This document shows, one piece after another, positions 44,250 through 58,633 of a stretch of DNA of 64,000 nucleotides. Positions within the stretch are counted from its first letter, which is position 1. Every line of letters begins with the position of its first letter. The translations under genes and the position numbers were made by a program. This DNA comes from Rhizobium sp. RM (lineage in GTDB: Bacteria > Pseudomonadota > Alphaproteobacteria > Rhizobiales > Rhizobiaceae). The stretch spans positions 1-64,000 of the forward strand of contig NZ_JACAWV010000022.1 in assembly GCF_013390595.1 (NCBI RefSeq), written 5' to 3'. The notes beneath the pieces were generated by a model. It saw nothing but the letters and a program-made list of their open reading frames with translations. It ran no database searches and was not told where the DNA came from.

Positions 44250-44798
44250 ATGATCCCGACTTTGCCTCTCGAAACGCAACGCCTGATCCTTCGCCCATTC
44301 CAGCCGCAGGATTTTTCCGCCTATGCGGATTATCATGCGCGCAGCGACGTTTACCGGTTCCTCTACGCCGCGCCGCCAGCCAGGGCGGCGCTGGAAGCGC
44401 AGTTCACATCGATCCTTTCGGCGGCGTTTCAACAGGATGGCGATACGTTGCGACTTGCCGTCATCCGTCGTGATGACGATGCTTTGCTTGGCGAGGTGCT
44501 TCTGAAGATTGCCAGTACGGCAGCACTTCAGGCCGAGGTCGGTTATATTTTCAATCCGGCATATTCGGGAAAAGGCTATGCGACAGAGGCGGTGCGCGCC
44601 ATGATCGGCCTCGGCTTCGACAGCCTTGGTTATCACCGGATTTTCGCGCGGCTGGACACGCTGAACCACGGCTCCATCGGCGTGGTGGAACGCCTGAAAT
44701 TGCGCAGGGAAGCGCATCTTGTGCAGAACGACCGCTTCAACGGCGTCTGGGGTGACGAGTTCATTTATGCCGTTCTGAATTCTGAATGGCAGAGCTGA
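44250..44798 (+). CDS. GNAT-family N-acetyltransferase
   Basis: 182 residues from the ATG at 44250 (MIPTLPLETQRLILRPF); the open frame to 44091 has no good start and overlaps the LysR gene. It is of the RimJ/RimL type: ETQRLILRPFQPQDFSAYADYH, then ALLGEVLLKIASTAALQAEVGYIFNPAYSGKGYATEAVRAMI with the acetyl-CoA binding PAYSGKGYA motif, and HRIFARLDTLNHGSIGVVERL. It should acetylate the amino group of a protein or small molecule; substrate unknown. Confidence 0.88.
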   Translation: MIPTLPLETQRLILRPFQPQDFSAYADYHARSDVYRFLYAAPPARAALEAQFTSILSAAFQQDGDTLRLAVIRRDDDALLGEVLLKIASTAALQAEVGYIFNPAYSGKGYATEAVRAMIGLGFDSLGYHRIFARLDTLNHGSIGVVERLKLRREAHLVQNDRFNGVWGDEFIYAVLNSEWQS

Positions 44799-44855
44799 GA
44801 TGTTGATGGTCTCCTGCCGGTGACAAGGCGGGGTCCGCAATCTCCATCAAGACAA

Positions 44856-44897
44856 CAAAAAACCCCGCGGTGCCATCGCTCCGCGGGGTTTTGATTT
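44856..44897. terminator. Bidirectional terminator between acetyltransferase and gyrA (third member of the repeated family)
   Basis: AACCCCGCGG and CCGCGGGGTT form a perfect 10-bp stem around TGCCATCGCT. A and T runs flank it, so it serves both convergent genes. Stem and loop match 26331-26365 and 32380-32413. Confidence 0.9.
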
Positions 44898-44920
44898 TTG
44901 CGAGACCTGAAAGCTGAGGC

Positions 44921-47713
<2,793 letters not shown>

Positions 47714-47930
47714 AACGGATCACATTCTCTGTTAAGAATCGGATGAATTTTTATAGCGGAAACAGCAAGGTTAAGCCAATTTCCCGGCAAGTTTTGAACA
47801 GCCTTTTGCGTCAAATGCAAGACAAACAGCGCTTTTCTCGCCTTCTCCGCCCAAAAGCACCGCTCCTCCCTTTAAAACCGCCATCGACTTGCGTAGGCTC
47901 ACGGCCAAAATAACATAAGCAGGGGAAAAA

Positions 47931-48563
47931 ATGCCTGGCAGCGAAACGCTCATCAATGCGCTCACCACCCTTCTGGTGACGCTCGATCCACCCGGCCTTG
48001 CCCCCGTATTCCTTGCCCTGACCGTGGGCATGACGCGTGACCAGCGCAAGCAGGTGGCGCTGCGCGGTTCGCTGATCGCCTTCGGCATTCTTGCCGTCTT
48101 TGCGCTGTGCGGCCTTGCCATTCTCAACCTGCTCGGCATTTCGCTCGGCGCCTTCCGCATTGCCGGTGGCCTGCTGCTGTTCTGGATCGCTTTCGAAATG
48201 ATTTTCGAAAAGCGCCAGGAGCGCAAGGAAAAGACCTCCGAGATCGCCATCACCAAGGACCATCTGCACAATCTGGCGGTCTTTCCGCTGGCCCTGCCGC
48301 TGATTGCCGGGCCCGGCGCCATTTCCGCCACCGTGCTTCTGGCCGGCTCGATGAAAACCACCATCGAGATGGTCATCCTCATCCTGATCCTCGCCTTCGC
48401 CATGGCGCTGGTCTATGCGGCGCTGATCGTGGCCGAGCGCATGGACCGCTTTCTCGGCAATACCGGCCGGGCAATCCTGACGCGCCTGCTGGGCGTGCTC
48501 CTGGCAGCGCTCTCCGTGCAGTTCGTGGTGGATGGCATAAGGTCCGCCTTCGCGCTGCCATAG
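47931..48563 (+). CDS. MarC-family integral membrane protein
   Basis: 210 residues with six hydrophobic helices. The family features are LLVTLDPPGLAPVFLALT at the N-terminus, IAGGLLLFWIAFEMIFEKRQER in the middle and VFPLALPLIAGPGAISATVLL. MarC was once linked to multiple antibiotic resistance but its role is unproven. The ATG at 47931 follows GCAGGGGAAAAA. It is divergent from gyrA. Confidence 0.92.
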   Translation: MPGSETLINALTTLLVTLDPPGLAPVFLALTVGMTRDQRKQVALRGSLIAFGILAVFALCGLAILNLLGISLGAFRIAGGLLLFWIAFEMIFEKRQERKEKTSEIAITKDHLHNLAVFPLALPLIAGPGAISATVLLAGSMKTTIEMVILILILAFAMALVYAALIVAERMDRFLGNTGRAILTRLLGVLLAALSVQFVVDGIRSAFALP

Positions 48564-48686
48564 CCCGCCCGAAAGGCGTTTTTGCAACAAAATCCTGGAA
48601 GTCGGACGAGAGCGGAAATTCCGTTCTTTGATTGCGGCGCGTGCGCGGGTTAAAAGGCGGCCATCGACCAATCGAAAGTGCCTCCC

Positions 48687-49835
48687 ATGCAATCCATGCT
48701 GCGCCGCCTCATCCCGGATGCCGCCCCGCCCAGTCTCAAGGAGCGCCTGCGCGCCGCGCTCGGTGCCCTCGTCGGCATTCTTGTCACCGGCCTTCTCGGC
48801 AGTCTTGCCTTTCGCTTCGATCCCGCCCTGCCCGCCATGATCGCGCCGATGGGCGCGTCCGCCGTGCTGCTATTTGCCGTGCCTTCCAGCCCGCTCGCAC
48901 AGCCCTGGTCGATCCTCTGCGGAAATCTGGTGGCGGCCTTCGTCGGCGTCACGGTCGCGCTGCTGGTGCCGGATGTGTTCTTTGCCAGTGCGCTGGCCAT
49001 CGGCCTTGCCATTGCGGCGATGATGGCGCTGCGCTGCCTGCACCCGCCAAGTGGCGCCGTGGCGCTGACGGCCGTTCTCGGCGGCCCTGCCGTGCACGAT
49101 CTCGGTTACGGTTTCCTGCTTTGGCCGGTCGCCGGCAATTCGCTGATCCTGCTGGCGCTGGCGCTGCTCTACAACAACATGACGGGCCGCCCCTATCCGC
49201 ACTCGATCAAGCCCGCAGCCTCCAGCCACGGCGCCGGCAATCTCGGTTCGATCCAGAAGATCGGTTTTGCCTCCAGCGATCTGGACGAGGTTTTGAAGGA
49301 ATACGACCAGGTTCTCGATATCGACCGTGACGAGCTGGAACTGATCCTGCGCAAGACCGAACTGCGCTCCTACCGCCGCAGGGCCAGTCACCTCGATTGC
49401 GAAAGCGTCATGACCCGCGATGTCGTGGCTGTCGCGCCGGAAGATTCGCTCGCCCATGCCCATGCGCTGATGCGCAGCCACCATTTCAAGGCGCTGCCCG
49501 TGACGAATGACCGGGCCGAGATCGTCGGCATCGTCACGCAGACGGATTTTCTCGAAAAGGCGAGCTGGAACAAGGGCCGGCCGGCAATCGGCTTCGGCCA
49601 GCGGCTGCGGCTCATTCTGACCGGCGCCAGGGCGCCGAACGACACCGTCAAGGATATCATGACCTCGCCGGTGAAGACCGTCAGGCCCGACATGGCCGTG
49701 GAGGAAGCCATTATCCGCTTTGCCGAGGAAGGGCTGCACTACCTGCCGGTGACAGATCACAACGGCAAGATGGTCGGCATTGTGTCGCAGTCGGATGTCA
49801 TGGTGTCGATGCTGGCCGACAAGGCCGCCGCCTGA
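48687..49835 (+). CDS. HPP-family membrane protein with C-terminal CBS pair
   Basis: 382 residues. The first 170 residues form a four-helix HPP domain with MIAPMGASAVLLFAVPSSPLAQPWSILCGNLVAA and the name-giving CLHPPSGAVALTAVLGG. A linker leads to two CBS repeats (about 235-380), starting SVMTRDVVAVAPEDSL and DIMTSPVKTVRPDMAVEEAI. HPP domains are related to nitrite transporters of plant plastids, and the CBS pair probably senses adenosine nucleotides. An in-frame GTG at 48678 would add three residues; no strong ribosome binding site decides the start. Confidence 0.88.
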   Translation: MQSMLRRLIPDAAPPSLKERLRAALGALVGILVTGLLGSLAFRFDPALPAMIAPMGASAVLLFAVPSSPLAQPWSILCGNLVAAFVGVTVALLVPDVFFASALAIGLAIAAMMALRCLHPPSGAVALTAVLGGPAVHDLGYGFLLWPVAGNSLILLALALLYNNMTGRPYPHSIKPAASSHGAGNLGSIQKIGFASSDLDEVLKEYDQVLDIDRDELELILRKTELRSYRRRASHLDCESVMTRDVVAVAPEDSLAHAHALMRSHHFKALPVTNDRAEIVGIVTQTDFLEKASWNKGRPAIGFGQRLRLILTGARAPNDTVKDIMTSPVKTVRPDMAVEEAIIRFAEEGLHYLPVTDHNGKMVGIVSQSDVMVSMLADKAAA

Positions 49836-49849
49836 GCACGTACCGGCAA

Positions 49850-49882
49850 TAAAAAAGGTGGCAGCCCTTCGGCCGCCACCTT
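49850..49882 (-). terminator. Terminator of ssb
   Basis: GGTGGC and GCCACC stems with extra inner pairing around CCTTCG, followed by six T on the minus strand. It lies 29 bases after the ssb stop. Confidence 0.85.
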
Positions 49883-49910
49883 GTATTCCAGAGCCCGATA
49901 AACCCGGTTC

Positions 49911-50465
49911 TCAGAACGGGATATCGTCGTCCATGTCGTTGGAGAAGCCGCCCGAAGGCTGGCCGCCACGCGAGGAACCGCCACGCGACGACTGCTGGTC
50001 GTAACCGCCGCCACCGCCGTAGTTCGAACCGCCGCCGCTGCCACCGCCGTAAGAGCTGCCGCCGAAGTCGCCACCGCCGAAGTCACCGCCACGGCTTGCG
50101 CCGCCGCCTTCACCACGACCGTCGAGCATCGTCAGGGTCGAGTTGAAGCCCTGCAGAACGATTTCCGTCGAATAACGGTCGTTGCCGTTCTGGTCCTGCC
50201 ACTTGCGGGTCTGCAACTGGCCCTCGATGTAGAGCTTGGCGCCCTTCTTGATGTACTGCTCGACAACCTTGCAGAGACCTTCGTTGAACACCACGACAGT
50301 GTGCCACTCGGTCTTTTCCTTGCGCTCGCCGCTGTTGCGGTCGCGCCAGGTTTCGGAGGTCGCGATACGCAGGTTCGCAATCGGGCGGCCATCCTGCGTC
50401 CGGCGAATTTCGGGATCGGCGCCCACGTTTCCGATCAGAATTACCTTGTTTACGCTGCCAGCCAT
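49911..50465 (-). CDS. ssb: Single-stranded DNA-binding protein
   Basis: 184 residues from the ATG at 50465 ([21 protein letters not shown]). The OB fold spans about 1-110, with [39 protein letters not shown] and [18 protein letters not shown] long Gly/Ser-rich linker ends in the acidic tip DMDDDIPF that docks replication and repair proteins. It is divergent from uvrA, and the SOS operator at 50625-50639 overlaps its -10, so it should be induced by DNA damage. Confidence 0.97.
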   Translation of the reverse strand: MAGSVNKVILIGNVGADPEIRRTQDGRPIANLRIATSETWRDRNSGERKEKTEWHTVVVFNEGLCKVVEQYIKKGAKLYIEGQLQTRKWQDQNGNDRYSTEIVLQGFNSTLTMLDGRGEGGGASRGGDFGGGDFGGSSYGGGSGGGSNYGGGGGYDQQSSRGGSSRGGQPSGGFSNDMDDDIPF

Positions 50466-50616
50466 CTCTTTAATCCTGTCCGCCGGTTGTTCTGCCCGGC
50501 CTTTGCATTTCAAAAAATTCCGTTCACAATAACCATCGCAGCCCGCGAAAGGCACCCGCAGACGGGACTCTATCCACAAAGAATAATCCCGTTCCGACCC
50601 GCGCGACATTGCCGCT

Positions 50617-50664
50617 TGATTTTTGTTCTTTTTTTGTTCTATTAAACCCCGAAATTCGAGTCAA
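50617..50664. promoter_or_regulatory. Shared SOS (LexA) operator and divergent promoters of ssb and uvrA
   Basis: GTTC-T7-GTTC at 50625-50639 is the alphaproteobacterial LexA box GTTC-N7-GTTC. On plus, TTGATT (50616-50621) and CTATTA (50639-50644) frame it with a 17-base spacer for uvrA. On minus, TTGACT (50664-50659) and TAGAAC (50641-50636) with 17 bases form the ssb promoter and overlap it. One LexA dimer can block both. Confidence 0.85.
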
Positions 50665-50773
50665 GAGAGCTGAAAACCGATTGGCCGATTGGGAATAGAC
50701 CTCGACTCCTCCGGTTGCGTGCCTACATAAGGGACCGCCCCACCAAGCCCGTTATCAATGTCCGAGCCTTGTC

Positions 50774-53695
<2,922 letters not shown>

Positions 53696-53748
53696 CCGTC
53701 GCCCCTTGAACCGATCACACCGATACATTCCCAGGGAGGAAACAGCAC

Positions 53749-54549
53749 ATGGCCACGTCAGGCACGATCCGCACCGGCATAGGCGGCTGGACATTTGAGC
53801 CCTGGGAAGGCACCTTTTACCCGGAAAAGCTGGCCAAGAAGCGCCAGCTTGAACATGCCAGCCGGCAACTGACGGCCATTGAGGTCAACGGCACCTATTA
53901 TGGCAGCCAGAAACCGGCAACCTTTGCCAAATGGGCATCGGAAGTGCCTGACGATTTCATCTTCTCGCTGAAGGCCAGCCGCTTTGTCACCAACCGCAAG
54001 GTTCTGGCTGAAGCGCAGGAATCCATGACCCGGTTTCTGACGCAGGGGCTAACGGAACTGGGCGACCATCTGGGCCCGATCCTCTGGCAATTCGCGCCGA
54101 CCAAGAAGTTCGAGCCAGATGATTTCGCCGCCTTCCTGGCGCTCCTGCCGGAAAAGCAGGATGGCATCAAGCTGCGCCACGTCGTTGAAGTCCGTAACCC
54201 GACCTTCCAGGTGCCGGAGTTCATAGATCTGATCGCGAAGCACAATGTCGCCGTCGTCTGCGCCGACCACCACGATTACCCGATGCTGCCGGACGTGACG
54301 GCCGATTTCGTCTATTGCCGTCTGCAAAAAGGCGAAGACGACATTCCGACCTGCTACCCTCAGACGGAAATCGACCACTGGGCAAAACGCATCAAGACCT
54401 ACGCGGCCGGCGGCGCACCCGACGATCTGCCGATGATTGCCCCTGATCGCAAGGCCGAAAAACAACCCCGCGACGTCTTCGCCTTCTTCATCACCGGCGG
54501 CAAGGTCAACGCCCCGAACGGTGCACAGGCCCTGCAGAAGATCGTTTGA
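53749..54549 (+). CDS. DUF72-family protein
   Basis: 266 residues of the DUF72 (YecE-like) TIM-barrel family: RTGIGGWTFEPWEGTFYPEKLAKKRQLEHASRQLTAIEVNGTYYG, then SEVPDDFIFSLKASRFVTNRK and LGPILWQFAPTKKFEPDDF. AGGGAGGAAACAGC is a good ribosome binding site. The biochemical role is unknown. It starts 53 bases after uvrA in the same direction and may share its transcript. Confidence 0.9.
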   Translation: MATSGTIRTGIGGWTFEPWEGTFYPEKLAKKRQLEHASRQLTAIEVNGTYYGSQKPATFAKWASEVPDDFIFSLKASRFVTNRKVLAEAQESMTRFLTQGLTELGDHLGPILWQFAPTKKFEPDDFAAFLALLPEKQDGIKLRHVVEVRNPTFQVPEFIDLIAKHNVAVVCADHHDYPMLPDVTADFVYCRLQKGEDDIPTCYPQTEIDHWAKRIKTYAAGGAPDDLPMIAPDRKAEKQPRDVFAFFITGGKVNAPNGAQALQKIV

Positions 54550-54878
54550 TCGTTTCAATGGTGGCAGCGGTTCCCGTGAACCGCTCTACCCGGTTGGAGT
54601 ATCCGTGGCAGTTCAGGTCCTTCCCACCGCTTTGGGCACCTGCCCCTGCCCCTGCCATTGTATCTCATCAGACGTAGACGTTGCCTCCATGCTGGCTTCG
54701 ATGAGCAGCCCCATCGGAACGGGTGCATTTCGCCAATAAGAATAGCTTGAGTGCGGTTTATGGCACTCTCGCATTGACCTCCACGCGACAAGTCGGTTGT
54801 TATTCCGCGTCGACATGGGACTGGCCCGGCAAATGTGGCCGTCAGTTCTGTGGTATCGGGGCGAATGCGAGGACAGAC
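54550..54878. other. Gene-free stretch before the multi-pass membrane protein
   Basis: A perfect 8-bp hairpin (AGCGGTTC with GAACCGCT around a CCGT loop) lies at about 54567-54586 without a T-run; it may end uvrA/DUF72 transcripts with help from Rho. Nothing else with support is seen. Confidence 0.4.
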
Positions 54879-55556
54879 ATGGACTTCATGAAGTTGCTGA
54901 AATCCCTTGAGGATCTTCTCTACGAAATGGTGTCCTGGCTCGTTTTCTATCCCATTACGATGTGGCGGTCGCTCACCAACCCGCTGCGGATGATGCAATA
55001 TGCAGACGAGGAACTGGCGGATCGTCCCGAAGAACAGTACACCGACACGCTCAGTCCCCCGCTTTTCCTGCTTCTGACCCTTCTGGTGGCGCAGGCTATC
55101 TCCGCCGCTATACCATCCATCTACGCCGATGCTGCCCTCCCAACGCTCTTGGCGCCCACCGCCAATCTGCTGCTGGCCCGGGGGGTAATCTTCGGCGTGC
55201 TGCCCTTGGTGATGGCGGTGACGCTGGTCCGGAGAAAATCCACAAGGCTGACGAGACAAACCCTGCGACCACCGTTCTACAGCCAGTGTTATGTCGCCTC
55301 GTCCTTCGTCTTCGTGGCCGGGATCGGTCTGGACCTCATGCTCATTCCCCATCATCTCGGCTTGACGGCGGGCATTGCCCTCTTTGCCGTGGCGACGCTC
55401 TGGTATGGCGTAGCTCAGGTGCGCTGGTTCAAACACGATCTCGCCATCAGCACGTTTCGTGCCGTGGCGCTGTTTGCCGGAAGGTTCGTCATCGCGATCA
55501 TCGTCATCCTTGCCGTAGCGCTGATGATCGGCTGGACACTGAAAAACTGGAAGTGA
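54879..55556 (+). CDS. Multi-pass membrane protein (Yip1/permease-like)
   Basis: 225 residues from MDFMKLLKSLEDLLYEMVSW, with GAGG upstream of the ATG at 54879. Five to six hydrophobic segments are visible: LFLLLTLLVAQAISAAIPSI, LLLARGVIFGVLPLVMAVTLV, YVASSFVFVAGIGLDLMLI, LTAGIALFAVATLWYGV and the last FVIAIIVILAVALMIGWTL. The layout is like Yip1-domain permeases. No catalytic residues. Function unknown. Confidence 0.75.
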   Translation: MDFMKLLKSLEDLLYEMVSWLVFYPITMWRSLTNPLRMMQYADEELADRPEEQYTDTLSPPLFLLLTLLVAQAISAAIPSIYADAALPTLLAPTANLLLARGVIFGVLPLVMAVTLVRRKSTRLTRQTLRPPFYSQCYVASSFVFVAGIGLDLMLIPHHLGLTAGIALFAVATLWYGVAQVRWFKHDLAISTFRAVALFAGRFVIAIIVILAVALMIGWTLKNWK

Positions 55557-55621
55557 AACCACGGGCCGATAGGATCGATAAAGGCGCGCTCCGAGAGGTC
55601 GCAATCCACTCTAGCAAAAAT

Positions 55622-55735
55622 CTGCCCGCCCTTCGCAAAGGCTGGTGTTTGCTGCCGCGCGCCGGCTGGCTGTCCAGTGTGCGAGACACCCTGGCCGGAT
55701 TGAAGCCTGTGGCCGCAAGCTTCACCTTGCCCACG
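55622..55735. repeat. Dispersed intergenic repeat, right-half copy
   Basis: This 115-base stretch shares the blocks CTGCCCG-CGCAAAGGCTGG and GCCTGTGGCCGCAAGCTTC-CCTTGCCCAC with 57225-57335, with some divergence between. Its antisense frames give spurious ORFs with QPLRRAG. It lies between two genes in opposite orientation. Confidence 0.5.
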
Positions 55736-55738
55736 TCT

Positions 55739-56377
55739 TCAGATGCCACCTCGCCGATATCGCGGCGGGAGTTCTGCGATGGGCAGATCGTCGGCCTTGA
55801 ACAGCTTACCGGTGGACCATGGAATCATGTTCAGCACGACACCAAAAATCATGACGATCGCCGCAGCCACGGGTTTGCCAAAAGCCTTTGTCCAGCCAGC
55901 AAGAAGAGCTCCGAGCGGTTTGAAGATCAAAAGTGGGATAAGGGCGAACGGCGCGATCAAGAGGGTCAGCACCGTCGGGATCGCCGCCTCCATCATAGGG
56001 TCGCCGCCGTATCGAAGACGGAGACGCGGGTTACGGGCGACTGCGAACGGAATCAGTTCTTCCATGAAGCGAACATAGTCGGCGGATCGATCGAAGCCTG
56101 TCTCTCCCTGCCAATCCAGCGAGGATACCTCCCTCGACGCGAAGAATGTCCGCAAACGCGCGCTGTAAACTGGAAACCCAGTGGTGCCGACCCCACTCGT
56201 AACGTGAATGTGCAGGAAACGAAACGAAGTCCATGGGACCAGTGTGACGGACCGTCCTTGCGTTACCGAGAGGCCTTGCGCGTCGATGACGTAGGCCATC
56301 TTGATGCCTGGAGAGCTTTTATGATGCTTCTCGACTTTCGCGGTAAAGCGATAGGTCGGCGGGTCGTCCGTCTGCAA
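55739..56377 (-). CDS. Membrane protein of unknown function (212 aa)
   Basis: 212 residues. A soluble beta-rich N-terminal part (about 1-125) looks like a pleckstrin-like domain (TLVPWTSFRFLHIHVTSGVGT, VYSARLRTFFASREVSSLDW) and two C-terminal membrane segments follow (AAIPTVLTLLIAPFALIPLLIF and AAAIVMIFGVVLNMIPWS). No family recognised. Lower codon bias than the housekeeping genes. It is the third gene in a minus-strand cluster with the two genes upstream. Confidence 0.6.
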   Translation of the reverse strand: MQTDDPPTYRFTAKVEKHHKSSPGIKMAYVIDAQGLSVTQGRSVTLVPWTSFRFLHIHVTSGVGTTGFPVYSARLRTFFASREVSSLDWQGETGFDRSADYVRFMEELIPFAVARNPRLRLRYGGDPMMEAAIPTVLTLLIAPFALIPLLIFKPLGALLAGWTKAFGKPVAAAIVMIFGVVLNMIPWSTGKLFKADDLPIAELPPRYRRGGI

Positions 56378-56409
56378 TTGAACTCTCCAATACGGTCGCC
56401 AAACGGAAA

Positions 56410-56781
56410 TTATGAGCGTCTAGCCTTAAACGCTTCAAGCTGCTTCGACAGTTCTTCTTCTTTGGCGTCTGCAGCTTTAAAGCTCCCAAACTGCAAGCTC
56501 ACGCCTATCCAATACCAGCGAAAAAACCACGGACTGAACATAAACAAAAAAACGAGGGCGGGCAGGCTAATAATGAAAACTGCGGCCGTCTCGCCGAAAA
56601 GTCCTAACAAAAGAAAGTATGCCAGAAGGAGCGGGAGACTAGCCGCAGCATACCAGAAAATCATCAGTACTATGGTCGGGAAAGGTCGAAAAGGCGAGTA
56701 TAGTGATCGACTGAGACGAAGGGTCCAGAGCTCGCTACGATGGCGATAGTATGTAATCAATTGCCAAAGTTCCCGGCTCAT
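56410..56781 (-). CDS. Membrane protein of unknown function (123 aa)
   Basis: 123 residues: basic, aromatic N-terminus (MSRELWQLITYYRHRSELW), two or three hydrophobic helices (FPTIVLMIFWYAAASLPLLLAYFLLLGLF and TAAVFIISLPALVFLFMFSP) and a charged C-terminal helix. It overlaps the upstream small gene by four bases and lies 32 bases before the next one. GC is lower than in the flanks. No family recognised. Confidence 0.6.
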   Translation of the reverse strand: MSRELWQLITYYRHRSELWTLRLSRSLYSPFRPFPTIVLMIFWYAAASLPLLLAYFLLLGLFGETAAVFIISLPALVFLFMFSPWFFRWYWIGVSLQFGSFKAADAKEEELSKQLEAFKARRS

Positions 56782-56963
56782 TTACTGCTTGCCCCCTGCT
56801 TTCCCCAAATCCAGATATCTTCATAAGAAGGGTTGCGCTGCAATAGATTTTCGCACTCTATCGGTGCAAAAACCGTGGGGCCAATGCAGCCGCCAAAATC
56901 CGTATCTGTTTGGAATTCTTCGCTTAGCCGACGGCGTCGGTATCCAGTAGGGCGCCTATTCAT
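56778..56963 (-). CDS. Small protein of unknown function (61 aa)
   Basis: 61 residues from the ATG at 56963 (MNRRPTGYRRRRLSEEF); a TTG at 56969 would add two. Arg-rich start, then two cysteines (GGCIGPTVFAPIECENLL). Overlap of four bases with the next gene (ATGA) is the main support for translation. No homology recognised. Confidence 0.45.
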   Translation of the reverse strand: MNRRPTGYRRRRLSEEFQTDTDFGGCIGPTVFAPIECENLLQRNPSYEDIWIWGKQGASSK

Positions 56964-57148
56964 TACCAAAGGTAATGAGAAACGGGAAAATCGATAAATG
57001 TAATATTCCTTCCGGTTGCGACTTGCCCATTATAATCGGTCGCGAAGCTGCTCATGCGGATAGCACGAATGCCGACAAGCGATCACAGATCACGAAGGCG
57101 CGACACGTGCGATCGGAACACCGGTTACCCTGCAGGGCTAAACAGGAA

Positions 57149-57340
57149 CAGACTTTCCCGTCTTGGTAGCTACGTGCTGTCAGGTGCTTCTGAAAAAATC
57201 GCCACCATTCAGGAAGAGCCCCACCTGCCCGTCGCAAAGGCTGGTTTCTGTGGCGAGATGAGAAGCGGTCCATTGCGCCAGACGCTCTGACCGGACGGAA
57301 GTCCGTAGCCGCAGGCTTCGCCTTGCCCACCTGGCCGAGT
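57149..57340. repeat. Dispersed intergenic repeat, full copy
   Basis: The left half (57149-57245) has ACTTTCCCGTCTTGGTAGC, GTCAGG-G-TTCTGAAAA, ATCGCC and GGAAGAGCCCCACCTGCCCG; these recur in the same order at 57395-57488. The right half (57225-57335) recurs at 55622-55735. Both sense and antisense ORFs in it are artefacts of the repeat. Confidence 0.6.
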
Positions 57341-57394
57341 AGCAACACGGATCGCAGCAAAGTTCTCGGAACCCTGCCAGCATCCGGCTAGTCC

Positions 57395-57488
57395 AGAACT
57401 TTCCCGCCGTGGTAGCTCCGTGCCGTCAGGCGTTTCTGAAAATCGCCGCCCTCAGGGAAGAGCCCCACCTGCCCGTTCACAACGCTGA
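57395..57488. repeat. Dispersed intergenic repeat, left-half copy
   Basis: About 94 bases close to 57149-57245 in the same orientation, 246 bases away, sharing GGAAGAGCCCCACCTGCCCG exactly. It ends 25 bases before the dusA stop. Confidence 0.6.
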
Positions 57489-57513
57489 ATTCGACAGTAA
57501 GGCGACTGGCGGC

Positions 57514-58530
57514 TCAGCCAGCCAGTTCTTTCGCGGGGTTGAAATCGATGGCGGCGAAAGCGGCCTCGATGACTTCAGGCCCGGCACCAGGGCGCGTGGC
57601 GTCGCTGGACAGGATCTGGCGGAAGCGGCGTGCGCCCGGCATGCCCTGAAACAGACCAACCATGTGGCGGGTCACGTGGTTCAGGCGTCCGCCAGCGGCG
57701 ATATACTCAGCGGCATAGGCCATCATCGTGTCGCGCAGCGCCATCCAGTCCGGTGCGCTTGCCGCATCGCCATAGATGCGGTGGTCGACATCGGCCAGAA
57801 TGGACGTGTTGTGATAGGCGGCACGGCCAAGCATCACGCCATCCATATGTTCTAGATGCGCCTCGGCCTGGTCGAGATCGGAAATGCCGCCATTGATGCC
57901 GATGAAGACATCGGGGTTTTCCTGCTTCATGCGGTAAACAAGGTCGTAGTCGAGCGGCGGAACCTCACGGTTCTCCTTGGGCGACAGTCCCTGCAGCCAG
58001 GCCTTGCGGGCGTGAACCCAAACGGCATCGGCACCGGCCGCAACAACACGCTTCAGGAAGTCTGGCAGCACCACTTCCGGCTCCTGATCGTCCACACCGA
58101 TCCGGCATTTGACGGTCACAGGCACGGAAGAAACAGTCTTCATCGCCGCCACGCAACGCTCCACCGTCTCCGGTTCGCGCATCAGGCAGGCGCCGAACGT
58201 GCCGGACTGCACACGGTCCGAAGGGCAGCCGACATTGAGGTTGATTTCATCATAACCGTAATCACCGGCAATACGCACCGCCTCGGTCAACTTGGCCGGA
58301 TCAGACCCACCAAGCTGCAACGCCACCGGATGCTCCTGCGGATGATAGCCGAGCAGTTTCTCCCGCAGCCCATGAATAATGGCATCGGCAACAATCATTT
58401 CAGTGAACAGCAACGCACGCTTCGACAACTGCCGATGCAGAAATCTGCACCTCGTGTCAGTCCAATCGATCATAGGCGCAACCGCGAAGATCGGAGATCC
58501 GGATTGTACGGCGTCTTTGTAGAAATTCAA
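57514..58530 (-). CDS. dusA: tRNA dihydrouridine(20/20a) synthase DusA
   Basis: 338 residues. It opens with the FMN-binding FAVAPMIDWTDTRCRFLHRQL, then ALQLGGSDP, the active-site cysteine in EINLNVGCPSDRVQSGTFGACLM, and VWVHARKAWLQGLSPKENR, all DusA hallmarks. It reduces uridine in the D-loop of tRNA with NADPH. Its 5' end is a known integration site for a family of tyrosine integrases; the region immediately before the start carries an integrase remnant, so this gene probably survived or was re-formed after an insertion. Confidence 0.93.
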   Translation of the reverse strand: MNFYKDAVQSGSPIFAVAPMIDWTDTRCRFLHRQLSKRALLFTEMIVADAIIHGLREKLLGYHPQEHPVALQLGGSDPAKLTEAVRIAGDYGYDEINLNVGCPSDRVQSGTFGACLMREPETVERCVAAMKTVSSVPVTVKCRIGVDDQEPEVVLPDFLKRVVAAGADAVWVHARKAWLQGLSPKENREVPPLDYDLVYRMKQENPDVFIGINGGISDLDQAEAHLEHMDGVMLGRAAYHNTSILADVDHRIYGDAASAPDWMALRDTMMAYAAEYIAAGGRLNHVTRHMVGLFQGMPGARRFRQILSSDATRPGAGPEVIEAAFAAIDFNPAKELAG

Positions 58531-58633
58531 TGTCTTATGACCGTTTGTTAGTGTATCGCTTCATCAGCGTTTTTATCTCGATGCATCGTTTTCAACATCA
58601 GACGCAATACCGTCGTTACCCGACAGAACTGCT

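Noticed and set aside
54962..56749. 595-codon open frame on the plus strand
   Set aside because: It runs out of frame over the multi-pass membrane gene, then through a repeat and antisense to two minus-strand genes.
57052..57383. Two overlapping small ORFs on the minus strand in the repeat region
   Set aside because: They lie inside a dispersed repeat, lack ribosome binding sites and have recurring QPLRRAGG-type artefact sequence.
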